Positions 16,293-25,281 are shown, counted from the stretch's first letter. The stretch: DNA of 37,617 nt from CAYNQN01 sp964530525 (GCA_964530525.1 CAZHBH010000016.1:1-37617); one strand, 5' to 3'. Notes: generated by a model from the letters alone, not told the origin. A program made the numbers and translations.

Positions 16293-16365
16293 GTACGCAG
16301 CGGGCCATGGCGACGCCTGGGGAGCCCTCGCGGGGGACGTTGTGGGGGATCTGGTTACGTGCGAA

Positions 16366-16371
16366 TATCAT
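16366..16371 (+). promoter_or_regulatory. -10 element TATCAT for the DUF3040 gene
   Basis: TATCAT in the 127-base gap after the mannosyltransferase predicts a start near 16379, with a leader carrying GAAGGG at 16408-16413, six bases before GTG 16420. Confidence 0.45.
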
Positions 16372-16419
16372 GGGCAGGGTCGTGCCAGGCCACCGGTCTT
16401 CAGGGCAGAAGGGCAGAGC

Positions 16420-16794
16420 GTGCCGCTTTCAGAAGATGAGCAGCGCATCCTCAGCGAGATAGAGCAGCAGCTCTACCAGAGCGACCCGGCGCTTGCCCGA
16501 GACATCGCCGACACCACGGTGTACACGCACGCCTACCGCAACCTGAAGTGGGCGATCCTCGGCTTCCTCGTCGGCGTGGCCATGCTGCTGGCGACCCTGG
16601 CCACCTCGTACTGGGTGGCCTTCGGTGGCTTCCTGGTGATGCTCGTGAGCGCTCTGGCCATCGAGCGCAACGCACGGCGCTTGGGCAAGGTGGGCCTCGA
16701 CCAGATCACGAGGTCGATGCGCACCTCCGGCCTGCGCGACGCGTTCGGCAACGCGAACCAGCGCATGCGCGACCGCTTCCGTCGCGACGAGTAG
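16420..16794 (+). CDS. DUF3040 membrane protein
   Basis: A 124-residue protein. The N-terminus VPLSEDEQRILSEIEQQLYQ is the signature of DUF3040, a family common in Actinomycetota and often encoded near the division cluster. Two adjacent membrane helices lie near 45-85 (WAILGFLVGVAMLLATLATS and WVAFGGFLVMLVSALAI), followed by a basic cytoplasmic tail. The start is GTG 16420 with GAAGGG upstream; a longer open frame runs into the preceding gene but has no family similarity. Function unknown. Confidence 0.85.
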   Translation: MPLSEDEQRILSEIEQQLYQSDPALARDIADTTVYTHAYRNLKWAILGFLVGVAMLLATLATSYWVAFGGFLVMLVSALAIERNARRLGKVGLDQITRSMRTSGLRDAFGNANQRMRDRFRRDE

Positions 16795-16820
16795 AGGTCC
16801 GGTGGTGAGGCGGGTGTCGC

Positions 16821-19190
16821 TCAGGGGCGGCGGTGGAGGGCCTCGCGCAGGGACTTCCAGATCGACCGTGGGTCCAGCTCTGCCCGCAAGCGCTGCCGGC
16901 GGCTGACCGACCTCCGGACCTCGACCCCGATCTCCCCAGCTGCCTCCTCGGCCCTGGCCACCGCCACCGGAGTCGGCCCGGCGGCGGAGTAGGCGGCGAC
17001 TTCGCTGGTCTCCGCGAGCTCTCCGATGTTCTCGGCCTGCGAGGCGAGCGCTCCCATGGCCCGCCTGGCGAACTCGCCGTGCGTCTCGCTGGGTTCGCGC
17101 ACCACGCCCAGCAGCGCCATGCTCTCCTCCGACTCCCTCCAGGCCACGCTCACCCTCGCGCCTGGTTCGTCGCCCGCCCGGGCCCTGCGCCGGCGCCGAG
17201 CCCAGGCCACGAGCGCAGGTGCTCCCAGCACGTACGAGCCCAGGATCACCAGGATCCCAGCGGCGACGACACCCAGTGCCAGTGGCCAACGGCTGGAGCC
17301 GTCGCCGCTCGTGGAGCCCGATCCCGCCACCTCGTCGCTGGGTTCGTCCGTTCCCTGCGCCTGCGGCTGCTCGGGATCCTCGGGGACCACCTGGGGTGGA
17401 GCGAGCCGCTCGTCGAGCGGCTCGGTGCCCGTCGGGCCACCCTCGCTGGCCTGCGAAGGGGCGACTCCGGCGTAGTCGCCCATGGTGGGCGCACCCCTGC
17501 CGGGAGTGGGTTCGAAGGCCACCCATCCCACGTCGCTGCCGAGCCAGACCTCGGGCCAGGCGTGGGCGTGGCGCCCCCTCACCACGAAGCGCTCGGGGTC
17601 CTGGGGGTCGGGGTCTCCCCAGGTGAAGCCCACGGCGACCCTGGCGGGCAGCCCGAGCGTCCTCGCCATGGCGGCGTACGTCCCGGCGAACTGCTCGCAG
17701 TAGCCCCTGCCCGACTCGAGGAACCGGACGATCGCGTCGCCACCGTGTCCCCCCTCGGAGGTTCCGAGCACGTAGGTGAACTCGTGGCCGTCGTCGGCGA
17801 AGACCCCTTCGTCCCGGAAGAACGACTGCAGGGCGAGGGCCGTCTCGTACGGCGTTTCGGCTCCGGCGCTGGCAGCGACCTCCTCAGCCAGCGAGCGCAC
17901 CTCACCGCTGAGCGACTCGGGCAGGTCGAGCTGCCCGACGAGCTCGTCGGGCACCGACAGCTCGGTGCGCTCCAGCTGCTCGGCCGTGGGCCGCGGAAGC
18001 TGCGAGACGACCTCGTACGTGAGGTCGTCGGAGCTCTCGACGTCGTTGTCGACGATCAGGGTCGAAGAGCTGTCCTGGTAGCGGATGACGGTGTCGCTCT
18101 CGACGACCTCCACGGCGACGGGCTGGAAAGCCACCGGAAGCCAGGTGGCCCTCAGGTTCGTGATCTCGAAGCGCTGGGGGATCTGGTCCCTCCCGACGGA
18201 GTCGGGCACCGAGGCGTCGAGCGCCCCGCTCGCCTCCGCGTAGCGCCCGCCGGAGCGCCAGATCTCGCCGTCGAAGGTGTCGAGGGCGGTGAGTCGCCAG
18301 TAGGCCGGCTGAGGGCTGTGGACCGTGAAGGCCTCAGAGCTGCTCTGGTTGACCAGGCGATCTCGGATCTCCACCAGCGGGCTTATCACCACCCGGTTGC
18401 TCTGCTCGCGCTCCTCTCGCCAATCGACCAGGGCGGCGTCGCCGGTGCCGGGCAGCCCCGGGCCGACGATCGTGGCGAGCGCCACCGCCAGCGCCATCAC
18501 GGGCAACCCGAGTCGAACCAGCCAGCCCATGGCCGCCGCCCGCCCCGGTGACCCCTTGCGTGGCCCACCGGTGCTCTCGACGAGCCAGGCGCTCTCCGAG
18601 CTGAGGCGCAGGGCCCGAAACGCCAGCAGGAACAGGCACACCGAGATCGCCAGGACCACTGCGGTCGCGACCTGCTGCTCGGGTGTGCCCAGCATCACCA
18701 CGAAGAGGTACAGGGCGAGGTAGCCGACCAGTGCCTCCAGGGGGGACCAGAGGCGGAAGGCGGCCCAGTCGGCAAGGAAGATGGCGCAGAACAGCACCGC
18801 GCCGCCCACCACCAAGAAGCCCGACTGGGCGGGCACCGGCGTGGTGAGCGACTCGAGGGACGCCCACGCTCGCTCGAGGCTTGCCGTGAGCGCGCTCCAC
18901 GTCGCCGGGGTCGGGAGCAGGACCGTGGCGGTCTCGGGGAACCAGAGCCAGGTGGCCAGCAGGCCGAAGCCCACCACCGAAACGACCGTGGTCATCGTCA
19001 GGCCGACGCCCGTGCGGCGCATGAGGATGGTGGTCGCGTGGGTGAACACCACCACCGGCACGAGGGTGACGAGGAAGGTGGTGCCGTCGAAGAGCCGCAC
19101 GAAGCTGAAGAGGATGGCGCCGCTCACCAGCACGAGGGCGACCTCGGCCAGTCCCAGGTAGCCCTGGTGGGGCGAGCGCGGGATGCTCAT
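16821..19190 (-). CDS. Transglutaminase-like membrane protein (TgpA family)
   Basis: A 789-residue protein: an N-terminal bundle of about six membrane helices, an extracytoplasmic region, a transglutaminase core and a final helix (LGVVAAGILVILGSYVLGAP) with a cytoplasmic DUF4129-like tail. The catalytic cysteine is in GYCEQFAGTYA and the histidine in GRHAHAWPEVW; the third acid is in WVAFEPTPG, where Glu replaces the more usual Asp. The start is ATG 19190, overlapping the DUF58 stop (ATGA). The MoxR-DUF58-transglutaminase operon is widespread and thought to act at the envelope; the substrate is unknown. Confidence 0.92.
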   Translation of the reverse strand: MSIPRSPHQGYLGLAEVALVLVSGAILFSFVRLFDGTTFLVTLVPVVVFTHATTILMRRTGVGLTMTTVVSVVGFGLLATWLWFPETATVLLPTPATWSALTASLERAWASLESLTTPVPAQSGFLVVGGAVLFCAIFLADWAAFRLWSPLEALVGYLALYLFVVMLGTPEQQVATAVVLAISVCLFLLAFRALRLSSESAWLVESTGGPRKGSPGRAAAMGWLVRLGLPVMALAVALATIVGPGLPGTGDAALVDWREEREQSNRVVISPLVEIRDRLVNQSSSEAFTVHSPQPAYWRLTALDTFDGEIWRSGGRYAEASGALDASVPDSVGRDQIPQRFEITNLRATWLPVAFQPVAVEVVESDTVIRYQDSSSTLIVDNDVESSDDLTYEVVSQLPRPTAEQLERTELSVPDELVGQLDLPESLSGEVRSLAEEVAASAGAETPYETALALQSFFRDEGVFADDGHEFTYVLGTSEGGHGGDAIVRFLESGRGYCEQFAGTYAAMARTLGLPARVAVGFTWGDPDPQDPERFVVRGRHAHAWPEVWLGSDVGWVAFEPTPGRGAPTMGDYAGVAPSQASEGGPTGTEPLDERLAPPQVVPEDPEQPQAQGTDEPSDEVAGSGSTSGDGSSRWPLALGVVAAGILVILGSYVLGAPALVAWARRRRRARAGDEPGARVSVAWRESEESMALLGVVREPSETHGEFARRAMGALASQAENIGELAETSEVAAYSAAGPTPVAVARAEEAAGEIGVEVRRSVSRRQRLRAELDPRSIWKSLREALHRRP

Positions 19191-20407
19191 CGTGCGACCT
19201 TCGGCCGCGGTCTCGCCATCGACTCGTTCCACGTCGCGGCGAAGCCCTGCCACGGGGCCACGTCGATGGAGCCGACGTCGGCGACGGGTTCGCCGCCGAG
19301 AGCCGTCGTCCCTGGCCTGCCAGGGCTCACCTCTTCGAGGAAGCGCACCAGGTGGGCCGCTCCGAAGTGGGCCCCGGCTCTCGCCAGGGTGGTGAGCTCG
19401 CCCAGCGGCAGCTCACCCACGAGCGCCACGAGCGCGCCGGGGCTGGGGCCGAAGTCCAGAGACCCGAGCAGCTCGTCGAACCGAAAGGGGGCGGCGTTCG
19501 GGGAGCCCGGGTCATCGGCCTCCACCGTCGCCAGCTGCTCCATGATCGCCTCGACGTGGCGATGCCCCGTGCCGAAGCAGGTCTGGGAGCCCTGGGTCGT
19601 GACCAGGCGCAGGAGGTCCTGGCGTCGGCCGCTGGCAGCCACCACGCTCGCGGCAGCCGACACCATCCGCTCGAAGACCTCGGGTGAGCACCGCCGTGGC
19701 CTGTTGTCGAGGAGCACGGTGACCCTGCCCTGCCAGGGGATCTCCTCCTGGCGGATCATCAGGTCGTCGTGGCGGGCGGTGGATCGCCAGTGCACCCGGC
19801 GAAGGTCGTCGCCCACGACGTAGGGGCGCAGCGCGTAGAAGTCGTCTCCTCTCCTCCCCACCACGTCGGGGTGCTCGGAGCCGGCGAGCGGGTCGTTGCC
19901 CGTGGTGAGGACGGTCGGCTCGACCCTGTCGACGTGGGGGAAGACGGTCACCTCGACCGTGCCGGCGGCTTGCGAGGTGGCGGACGCGAGCTCGAATGGA
20001 TCCGTGCAGGTGAGCAGGAGCGGACCGATCCGCAGGACGCCTCGGCGCTGGGTGGGCAGGCTGTAGGACGAGTCGAGGGTCCTACCCGGACGCAGGGGAG
20101 GGACCAGGACCGACGCTCCTCTCGTGCCCGACACGGCGTCGTCGAGGGTGACGAGCCCGGATCGCCGCGACCCGGCGTTGCGCACCTCCAGATCGATGCG
20201 CGCAGCGCTGCCCACCTGCGCACTTCGCGGGTGCACCCGGCGCGCCACCTCGAGGCGGGGTGGTCGCAAGCGCACGTACGCCACCCCCAGCACCACGAGC
20301 AGCACCACCGCAGCCGCCAGCACGTACAGCTCGGGCGCACCGAGGATCCTGCCGCCCAGCCCCAGCGCGGCGGCCAGGCACAGGGCGATCCAGCCCCTCC
20401 TGCCCAT
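19187..20407 (-). CDS. DUF58 domain protein
   Basis: A 406-residue protein with two N-terminal membrane helices (WIALCLAAALGLGGRIL and LYVLAAAVVLLVVLGVAYV), a beta-rich middle part and the DUF58 signature VGDDLRRVHWRSTARHDDLM, followed by a von Willebrand A-like region. DUF58 proteins are partners of MoxR ATPases. Its ATG shares a base with the MoxR stop (TGATG) and its stop overlaps the next gene, so the three are translated as one unit. Confidence 0.92.
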   Translation of the reverse strand: MGRRGWIALCLAAALGLGGRILGAPELYVLAAAVVLLVVLGVAYVRLRPPRLEVARRVHPRSAQVGSAARIDLEVRNAGSRRSGLVTLDDAVSGTRGASVLVPPLRPGRTLDSSYSLPTQRRGVLRIGPLLLTCTDPFELASATSQAAGTVEVTVFPHVDRVEPTVLTTGNDPLAGSEHPDVVGRRGDDFYALRPYVVGDDLRRVHWRSTARHDDLMIRQEEIPWQGRVTVLLDNRPRRCSPEVFERMVSAAASVVAASGRRQDLLRLVTTQGSQTCFGTGHRHVEAIMEQLATVEADDPGSPNAAPFRFDELLGSLDFGPSPGALVALVGELPLGELTTLARAGAHFGAAHLVRFLEEVSPGRPGTTALGGEPVADVGSIDVAPWQGFAATWNESMARPRPKVAR

Positions 20408-21369
20408 CACGGCACCGGCACCGTCTCCAGGATCTCTGCCACGGTCTCGGCAGACGTGATCCCCCGGAGCTGGGCTTCGGGCGTGACAGTCAGCCTGTGT
20501 CCGAGGACCGGCACGGCGAGGGCCTTCACGTCGTCGGGCACCACGTAGTCGCGCTCCAGCGATGCCGCCCTCGTGCGAGCGGCGCGCTGGAGGCTCAGGG
20601 TGGCTCTGGGTGACATGCCGAGCGCCAGCTGTGGGTGCCTGCGGGTGGCGTTGGCCAGGTCCACCAGGTAGCCCCGCAGCTCGGGCGCGATGTGCACCTC
20701 GCGGGCCACAGCTGCCATGGCGGCCACGTCCCTGGCGCTGGCAACCGGGCCCATGTCGTCGAGGGGCTCTCTGCTGCCGTGCGCTTCGAGCACCTCCAGC
20801 TCGGCCGCCCGGTCGGGGTAGCCGAGCGAGACCCTCATCAAGAAGCGATCGAGCTGGCTCTCGGGAAGGGCGTAGGTGCCCTCGTGGTCGATGGGGTTCT
20901 GCGTGGCGATGACCATGAACGGCGGTCCGAGCCGGTAGGTCGATCCATCGACCGTCACCTGTCCCTCCGCCATCGCCTCCAAGAGGGCCGATTGGGTCTT
21001 CGGGGACGCACGGTTGAGCTCGTCGCCCAGGACGACACCGGCGAAGACCGGGCCGGGCCGGAACTCGAAGCGGCTCTCGGAGCGGTTCCACACGGTCACG
21101 CCCACCACGTCGCTGGGCAGCAGGTCGGGGGTGAACTGCAGCCTGCCGAAGGTGGCGTCGATCGAGCTCGCGAGAGCCTTGGCCAGGCTGGTCTTGCCGA
21201 CGCCAGGCACGTCTTCGACCAGCAGGTGCCCCTCGGAGAGCAGGCACAGCAGTGCCAGGTCCACCACTTCGCCCTTGCCCTGGATGGCTCGCTGGACGTT
21301 GGTCGAGATCGCTTGGAACACCTGCGCGAAGGTGGAGGTGGGCACGTTCGTGGACTGGGTGGTGGCCAA
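20407..21369 (-). CDS. MoxR-type AAA+ ATPase
   Basis: A 320-residue soluble ATPase acting as a chaperone for metal or complex assembly. Walker A is VEDVPGVGKTSLAK, Walker B is VVLGDELNRASPKTQ, sensor 1 is ATQNPIDHEGTYALPE, followed by QLDRFLMR and the lid GMSPRATLSLQRAAR. The start is TTG 21369 (TTG GCC ACC ACC) with GGAG six bases upstream. It is first in the MoxR-DUF58-transglutaminase operon. Confidence 0.94.
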   Translation of the reverse strand: MATTQSTNVPTSTFAQVFQAISTNVQRAIQGKGEVVDLALLCLLSEGHLLVEDVPGVGKTSLAKALASSIDATFGRLQFTPDLLPSDVVGVTVWNRSESRFEFRPGPVFAGVVLGDELNRASPKTQSALLEAMAEGQVTVDGSTYRLGPPFMVIATQNPIDHEGTYALPESQLDRFLMRVSLGYPDRAAELEVLEAHGSREPLDDMGPVASARDVAAMAAVAREVHIAPELRGYLVDLANATRRHPQLALGMSPRATLSLQRAARTRAASLERDYVVPDDVKALAVPVLGHRLTVTPEAQLRGITSAETVAEILETVPVP

Positions 21370-21405
21370 CGCCTGCTCCGTTCTCTCCCGCCTGCTGCTC
21401 GTTCC

Positions 21406-21411
21406 AGGCTA
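21406..21411 (-). promoter_or_regulatory. -10 element TAGCCT for the MoxR operon
   Basis: On the minus strand TAGCCT predicts a start near 21399 and a 30-base leader that contains the GGAG site before TTG 21369. Confidence 0.35.
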
Positions 21412-21423
21412 GATGGTGGGAGC

Positions 21424-21429
21424 TACGGT
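21424..21429 (+). promoter_or_regulatory. -10 element TACGGT for the ROK kinase gene
   Basis: TACGGT predicts a start near 21436, divergent from the MoxR promoter 13 bases away, with a leader of about 90 bases to ATG 21528. Confidence 0.3.
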
Positions 21430-21527
21430 TCGCCCGAGCCCACGCAGCTGAGCGGTGGGCTGCTTGCGGCCGGGTCGCCCCGGCCGCCGGCGTCCGATCC
21501 GGTGCCCAGACAGGAGAAGATGTCCGC

Positions 21528-22421
21528 ATGGAGGTCGCCCTCGCCATCGACATCGGTGGCACCAAGATGGCCGCCGGCATCGTGGACCCCGACGGTGCTC
21601 TGAGCCGCCACGTCCAGAGGCCGACCGCGTCGGGTACGACACCCGACCCCGCCGCTGCGGGCGACGAGCTGTTCGGGGTGCTGGCCGACCTGCTGGAGGA
21701 GCTCGATTGGCGAGGTTCGTCTCCTGCCGTGTGCGGGGTCGGGTGCGGGGGGCCCATGACGCGCGGTGGGGAAGAGGTGTCGCCGGTGAACATCCCCCAG
21801 TGGCGGGGTTTCCCCCTCCGAGCGAGGCTCGCCGAGCTCACCGGCCTCCCGACGTTCGTCGACAACGACGCCAAGGCCCTGGCCCTGGCCGAGGGGTGGC
21901 TGGGGGCGGCGCGCGGCGAGAGGGACTTCGTGGGGATGGTCGTGTCGACCGGTGTCGGAGGCGGCATCGTCCTCGACGGGCGGCTCCTCGACGGCGCGGG
22001 GGGCAACGCGGGCCACATAGGCCACGTGATCGTGGAGCCCGGGGGACGGCTGTGCGGGTGCGGGGCCAGGGGCTGCCTGGAGGCCGAAGCTTCCGGCACC
22101 GCAATCGCGGCGATCACCGGGCGTCCACCCGCCCAGGCAGGTCCCGACGTGGTGGACAGGACGGGACGCCTGGTGGGTCGGGCCGTCGCCTCGGTGGCGA
22201 ACCTGCTCGACCTGTCGCTGGCCGTGGTTGCGGGCTCGGTTGCCCTGGGCTTCGGCGACCCCTTCTTCGCTGCTGCCCAGCGGGAGCTGGGCGCGAGCGC
22301 GAGGTTGGAGTTCTCCTCGCATGCGCAGGTGAGGCCTGCCGCCCTCGGCTCGGAGGGCCCCTTGGTGGGAGCGGCCGTGGTCGGTTGGCGAGGTCTCGGC
22401 GAGCCCGTGGGTGCACGGTGA
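21528..22421 (+). CDS. ROK family sugar kinase (glucokinase-like)
   Basis: A 297-residue ATP-dependent hexose kinase. The phosphate loop is AIDIGGTKMAAGIVD at 6-20, the catalytic aspartate lies in FVDNDAKALALAEG (D114), and GNAGHIGH precedes the zinc-binding C176-x-C178-x4-C183 of CGCGARGCLE, the ROK signature. Glucokinase is the likeliest activity, but ROK kinases vary in sugar. AGGAGA precedes ATG 21528. It shares an operon with the next small gene (GTGA overlap). Confidence 0.9.
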   Translation: MEVALAIDIGGTKMAAGIVDPDGALSRHVQRPTASGTTPDPAAAGDELFGVLADLLEELDWRGSSPAVCGVGCGGPMTRGGEEVSPVNIPQWRGFPLRARLAELTGLPTFVDNDAKALALAEGWLGAARGERDFVGMVVSTGVGGGIVLDGRLLDGAGGNAGHIGHVIVEPGGRLCGCGARGCLEAEASGTAIAAITGRPPAQAGPDVVDRTGRLVGRAVASVANLLDLSLAVVAGSVALGFGDPFFAAAQRELGASARLEFSSHAQVRPAALGSEGPLVGAAVVGWRGLGEPVGAR

Positions 22422-22672
22422 GCGGGGTGGGGCTGGGAGGCTGGAGAGAGCCGGTGCTCGCAGTGCTGGCGCGGCCGTCGCTCTGGGCGGTGGCCCTGCG
22501 CCAGGCGCGCGTGCTGGCCCGCCCAGGCTGGTGGCGCCGGCGCCCGTTCCTGCCGCTCCCCGACGACGCCTACATGCGCTTCCGGATGCAGACCGCCTAC
22601 GGGGCCGAGCGCGCTGCCCCGACCGGTGACGACCTGATCACGTACCTGAGGTGGTGCAAGGCCCAGCGCTAG
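22418..22672 (+). CDS. Small conserved hypothetical protein
   Basis: An 84-residue basic protein with no membrane helix. The C-terminal half (PGWWRRRPFLPLPDDAY, RFRMQTAYG, DDLITYLRWCKAQR) is the kind of compact motif seen in small conserved actinobacterial proteins, though I cannot name the family. Its GTG overlaps the kinase stop. Function unknown. Confidence 0.75.
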   Translation: MSGVGLGGWREPVLAVLARPSLWAVALRQARVLARPGWWRRRPFLPLPDDAYMRFRMQTAYGAERAAPTGDDLITYLRWCKAQR

Positions 22673-22726
22673 GCGCGAGACGGGTGGCTGAGGCCCAACT
22701 CCCGGTGATCGCAGAGCCCCATTGAG

Positions 22727-22732
22727 TACGCT
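22727..22732 (+). promoter_or_regulatory. -10 element TACGCT, leaderless layout
   Basis: TACGCT ends 8 bases before ATG 22741 of the HNH gene, in the 68-base gap after the small protein. Confidence 0.45.
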
Positions 22733-22740
22733 CGGCGCCC

Positions 22741-23250
22741 ATGGGCCGGTCGCTCGTGCTCAACGCGACGTACGAGCCGCTCTCCGTCGTGGTGGCGCGC
22801 AGAGCGGCCGTCCTCGTGCTCACCGGCAAGGCCGAGGTGATCCAAGGCACCGACGAGACGTTCCACTCCGAGCGCCTCTCCATGGTGGTGCCCAGCGTGG
22901 TGCGGCTGCGGTACTTCGTGCGCGTCCCCTACCAGCGGGTGGCGGCGCTCAGTCGCCGCGGCGTGTTCCTCCGCGACGGAGGCCGGTGCCAGTACTGCGG
23001 GCGCAGGGCGGACAGCATCGACCACGTGATCCCCAGGAGCCGGGGTGGGGCTCACTCGTGGGACAACGTCGTCGCCGCCTGCCATCGTTGCAACGCCCAC
23101 AAGCGCGACCGTCTGGTCGAGGAGACCTCCATGCGCCTCAGGTGTCGTCCAGGGCCCCCGGCGCACCTCACGTGGGTGTCCGTCTCGGTGGGCAGCGTGC
23201 CCGAATCCTGGTCTCCCTACCTGGGGGTGCCTGGGGCGATGTCGGCTTGA
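22741..23250 (+). CDS. HNH endonuclease family protein
   Basis: A 169-residue protein. The N-terminal half (RSLVLNATYEPLSVVVARRA, VLTGKAEVI) is the pattern of the chromosomal HNH family found across Actinomycetota rather than of homing nucleases. The nuclease core has C83-x2-C86, the catalytic DH pair ending at H95, WDNVVAAC with C114-x2-C117 and H120. It probably cuts DNA, but its cellular role is unclear. No intron or restriction-modification gene adjoins it. Confidence 0.9.
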   Translation: MGRSLVLNATYEPLSVVVARRAAVLVLTGKAEVIQGTDETFHSERLSMVVPSVVRLRYFVRVPYQRVAALSRRGVFLRDGGRCQYCGRRADSIDHVIPRSRGGAHSWDNVVAACHRCNAHKRDRLVEETSMRLRCRPGPPAHLTWVSVSVGSVPESWSPYLGVPGAMSA

Positions 23251-23271
23251 GGCTCGGCGGCAGGTCGACGA

Positions 23272-23331
23272 CCCGAGGCAACCCGGGCGCAGGGGACGGC
23301 GCACGCGCGGACGGGCGCCGTCGACCTCGGG
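23272..23331 (+). terminator. Strong hairpin after the HNH gene
   Basis: Outer stem CCCGAGG (23272-23278)/CCTCGGG (23325-23331) and inner perfect stem GACGGCGC (23295-23302)/GCGCCGTC (23315-23322). It fills the 127-base gap before the MenC-like gene. Confidence 0.5.
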
Positions 23332-23377
23332 CCGGGGTCCTCCGTTCGGCTGTGGGACGTGCCCTGCTGGTCGGCCG

Positions 23378-24508
23378 GTGAGCCCGCCCACCAGCCTGCG
23401 GGCGATCGAGCTCGTGAGGCTGGCCGTGCCCATCACGAGGCCGCTGCGGTCCTCTCACGCACCCGGCGAGGGCAGCGGTGGAGGGTCGGTGGAGAACGTG
23501 CGCGACGTGATCGTGGTGAGGGTGATCGGCTCCGACGGCGTGGAGGGCTGGGGCGAGTGCTCGACGCTCGCCCGACCCACCTACGACGCCGAGCACACGG
23601 CGGGGGCTTGGCTGGTCCTGCGCGACGAGCTGGCCCCGGCGGCGCTTGCGGGTGCCACGCCTGCCATCAGGGGCAACCACGCGGCCCGCGCCTCGGTCGA
23701 GGCAGCGCTTGCAGACCTGAGGGCGCGCGGGAGCGACAGGGCGCTCTCGGCGTTGCTCGGCGGCTCGCGGGAGCTCGTTCCCTCGTGCGCCGTGGTCGGC
23801 TTGTGCCAGACGGCGGAGGAGACGTGTGACCAGGTGGCCGAGGCGGTGGAGCGCGGGTTCGTGCAGGTGAAGCTGAAGATCCGGCCCCGTTGGTCGGTGG
23901 AGCCGCTGGCGGCCGTCCGGGTGCGTTGGCCCGATCTGGCCCTGGCGGCCGACGCCAACGGCAGCTTCCGTCCCGACCTCGGCGACGCTGCGGTGCGCGA
24001 GGAGCTGGGAGGGCTGGACGAGCTGGGGCTTGCCTACCTGGAGCAGCCGTTCCCTCCCGACGAGCTGGTGCCCACCGCCGGCCTCGTGGCGGCCCTCCGC
24101 ACCCCGATCGCGCTCGACGAGTCGATCACCTCGCTGGGAGCCCTCACGACGGCCATGGCCCTTGGGGCCGTCGAGGTGGTCAACCTCAAGCCGTCTCGTG
24201 TCGGTGGCCTGGCGGGAGCGGTGCGGATCGCTCACGCAGCCTCCGACGCCGGCATCGACGTCTTCGTGGGGGGGATGCTCGAGACGGGCGTCGGAAGGGC
24301 CGCTGCGCTTGCGGTGGCGTCGCTGGGGGAGTGCACCCTGCCTACGGACCTCGGCCCGACCGACCGCTACTTCCGACGGGACGTCACCCGGCCGTTCCTC
24401 CTCGTCGACGGCGGACTGGAGGTTCCGACCACACCCGGCATCGGCGTGGTTCCCGACCCCGAAGCGCTCGACGACCTCGCCGTCGAGCGCGTGACCGTGC
24501 GCGGCTAG
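23378..24508 (+). CDS. Enolase-superfamily enzyme, o-succinylbenzoate synthase-like (MenC)
   Basis: A 376-residue enzyme of the muconate-lactonising subgroup. Visible active-site parts: the K-x-K pair in FVQVKLKIRP, metal ligands in AADANGSF, LEQPF and ALDESI, and the second acid/base lysine in VNLKPSRVGG. In menaquinone synthesis MenC dehydrates SHCHC to o-succinylbenzoate; close relatives are N-acylamino-acid racemases and the two are hard to separate by sequence. No other men gene is present here. The GTG at 23378 lacks a clear ribosome site, so the exact start is uncertain. Confidence 0.8.
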   Translation: MSPPTSLRAIELVRLAVPITRPLRSSHAPGEGSGGGSVENVRDVIVVRVIGSDGVEGWGECSTLARPTYDAEHTAGAWLVLRDELAPAALAGATPAIRGNHAARASVEAALADLRARGSDRALSALLGGSRELVPSCAVVGLCQTAEETCDQVAEAVERGFVQVKLKIRPRWSVEPLAAVRVRWPDLALAADANGSFRPDLGDAAVREELGGLDELGLAYLEQPFPPDELVPTAGLVAALRTPIALDESITSLGALTTAMALGAVEVVNLKPSRVGGLAGAVRIAHAASDAGIDVFVGGMLETGVGRAAALAVASLGECTLPTDLGPTDRYFRRDVTRPFLLVDGGLEVPTTPGIGVVPDPEALDDLAVERVTVRG

Positions 24509-24523
24509 CGAGGGGCGGCGCTC

Positions 24524-25198
24524 GTGGGCGGGTGGTTGGTGAGGGAGCTGCGGGGGAGCGCCTCGGAACTGCACGGCGCCGAGCTGGCGGCGGAGTCTCC
24601 CCCCGGCGAGGCGGTGGTGTGGGTGCTCGAGGTGGACCGCCCTGCGCTGGTCCTGGGGAGCGCGCAGAGGGCCGACGACGTCGACCACGAGGTCGCCGCC
24701 CGCGAGGGCGTGGAGGTGGCGCGTCGCCGCAGCGGCGGGGGAGCGGTGCTGCTGGCCCCCGGTGAGGCCGTGTGGGTCGACTTCCTGGTTCCGCGCGGCC
24801 ACCCCCTCTGGGACGACGACGTCAGTCGCTCGTCGCTGTGGCTCGGTTCGATCTGGGCAGCGGCGCTCGCCCAGCTCGGTGTGCGCGGAGCCCAGGTGCA
24901 CAGCGGCGGCATGCAGTGCGCCCTGGCCGGATCAGCCGTGTGCTTCGCGGGTCTCGGCCCCGGTGAGGTTACGAGCGACGGGGCGAAGGTCGTCGGCATC
25001 TCGCAGCGTCGCACCAGGGTGGGAGCGCGCTTCCAGTCGGTCCTGCTGAGCCGCTGGGACGCCCGGGGATACGAGAGGCTCCTGGCGCCGGGCCTGGGTC
25101 GCGCAGGCATCCCCCAGGGGGCCCTCGACGACCTGTCGGTGTTGGCCGTGGACGCACCCGCCGACCTGGTGGTCTCCCGGCTCGTCTCGTCTCTCTGA
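24524..25198 (+). CDS. Lipoate-protein ligase A-like (biotin/lipoate ligase fold)
   Basis: A 224-residue protein of the BPL/LplA/LipB fold. VARRRSGGGAVLL is the substrate-binding RRxSGGGAV block, GGMQCALAG follows, and SDGAKVVGISQRR carries the lysine that contacts lipoyl-AMP in LplA. It lacks the C-terminal accessory domain. It could be an octanoyltransferase or a ligase. GAGGGG lies 8 bases before GTG 24524. It probably shares a transcript with the MenC-like gene 15 bases upstream. Confidence 0.8.
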   Translation: MGGWLVRELRGSASELHGAELAAESPPGEAVVWVLEVDRPALVLGSAQRADDVDHEVAAREGVEVARRRSGGGAVLLAPGEAVWVDFLVPRGHPLWDDDVSRSSLWLGSIWAAALAQLGVRGAQVHSGGMQCALAGSAVCFAGLGPGEVTSDGAKVVGISQRRTRVGARFQSVLLSRWDARGYERLLAPGLGRAGIPQGALDDLSVLAVDAPADLVVSRLVSSL

Positions 25199-25215
25199 GG
25201 TCTGCAGCGGAGCCT

Positions 25216-25271
25216 GGGCACCTTCCACTCGAGGCCCGTTCCAGCAGATCCACCGCCGGAACCCGGTGCCC
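25216..25271 (+). terminator. Nested inverted repeat before the dcw promoter
   Basis: GGGCACC (25216-25222) pairs with GGTGCCC (25265-25271), enclosing GTTCC (25238-25242)/GGAAC (25257-25261). It is followed by a pyrimidine tract (CCCTTCTTCT) and then the mraZ promoter, so it could insulate the dcw cluster from upstream read-through. Confidence 0.45.
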
Positions 25272-25281
25272 CCTTCTTCTG

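Noticed and set aside
22741..23250. HNH gene as part of a mobile intron or restriction system
   Set aside because: No methyltransferase, reverse transcriptase, inverted terminal repeats or disrupted gene is nearby, and the N-terminal half fits the chromosomal family.
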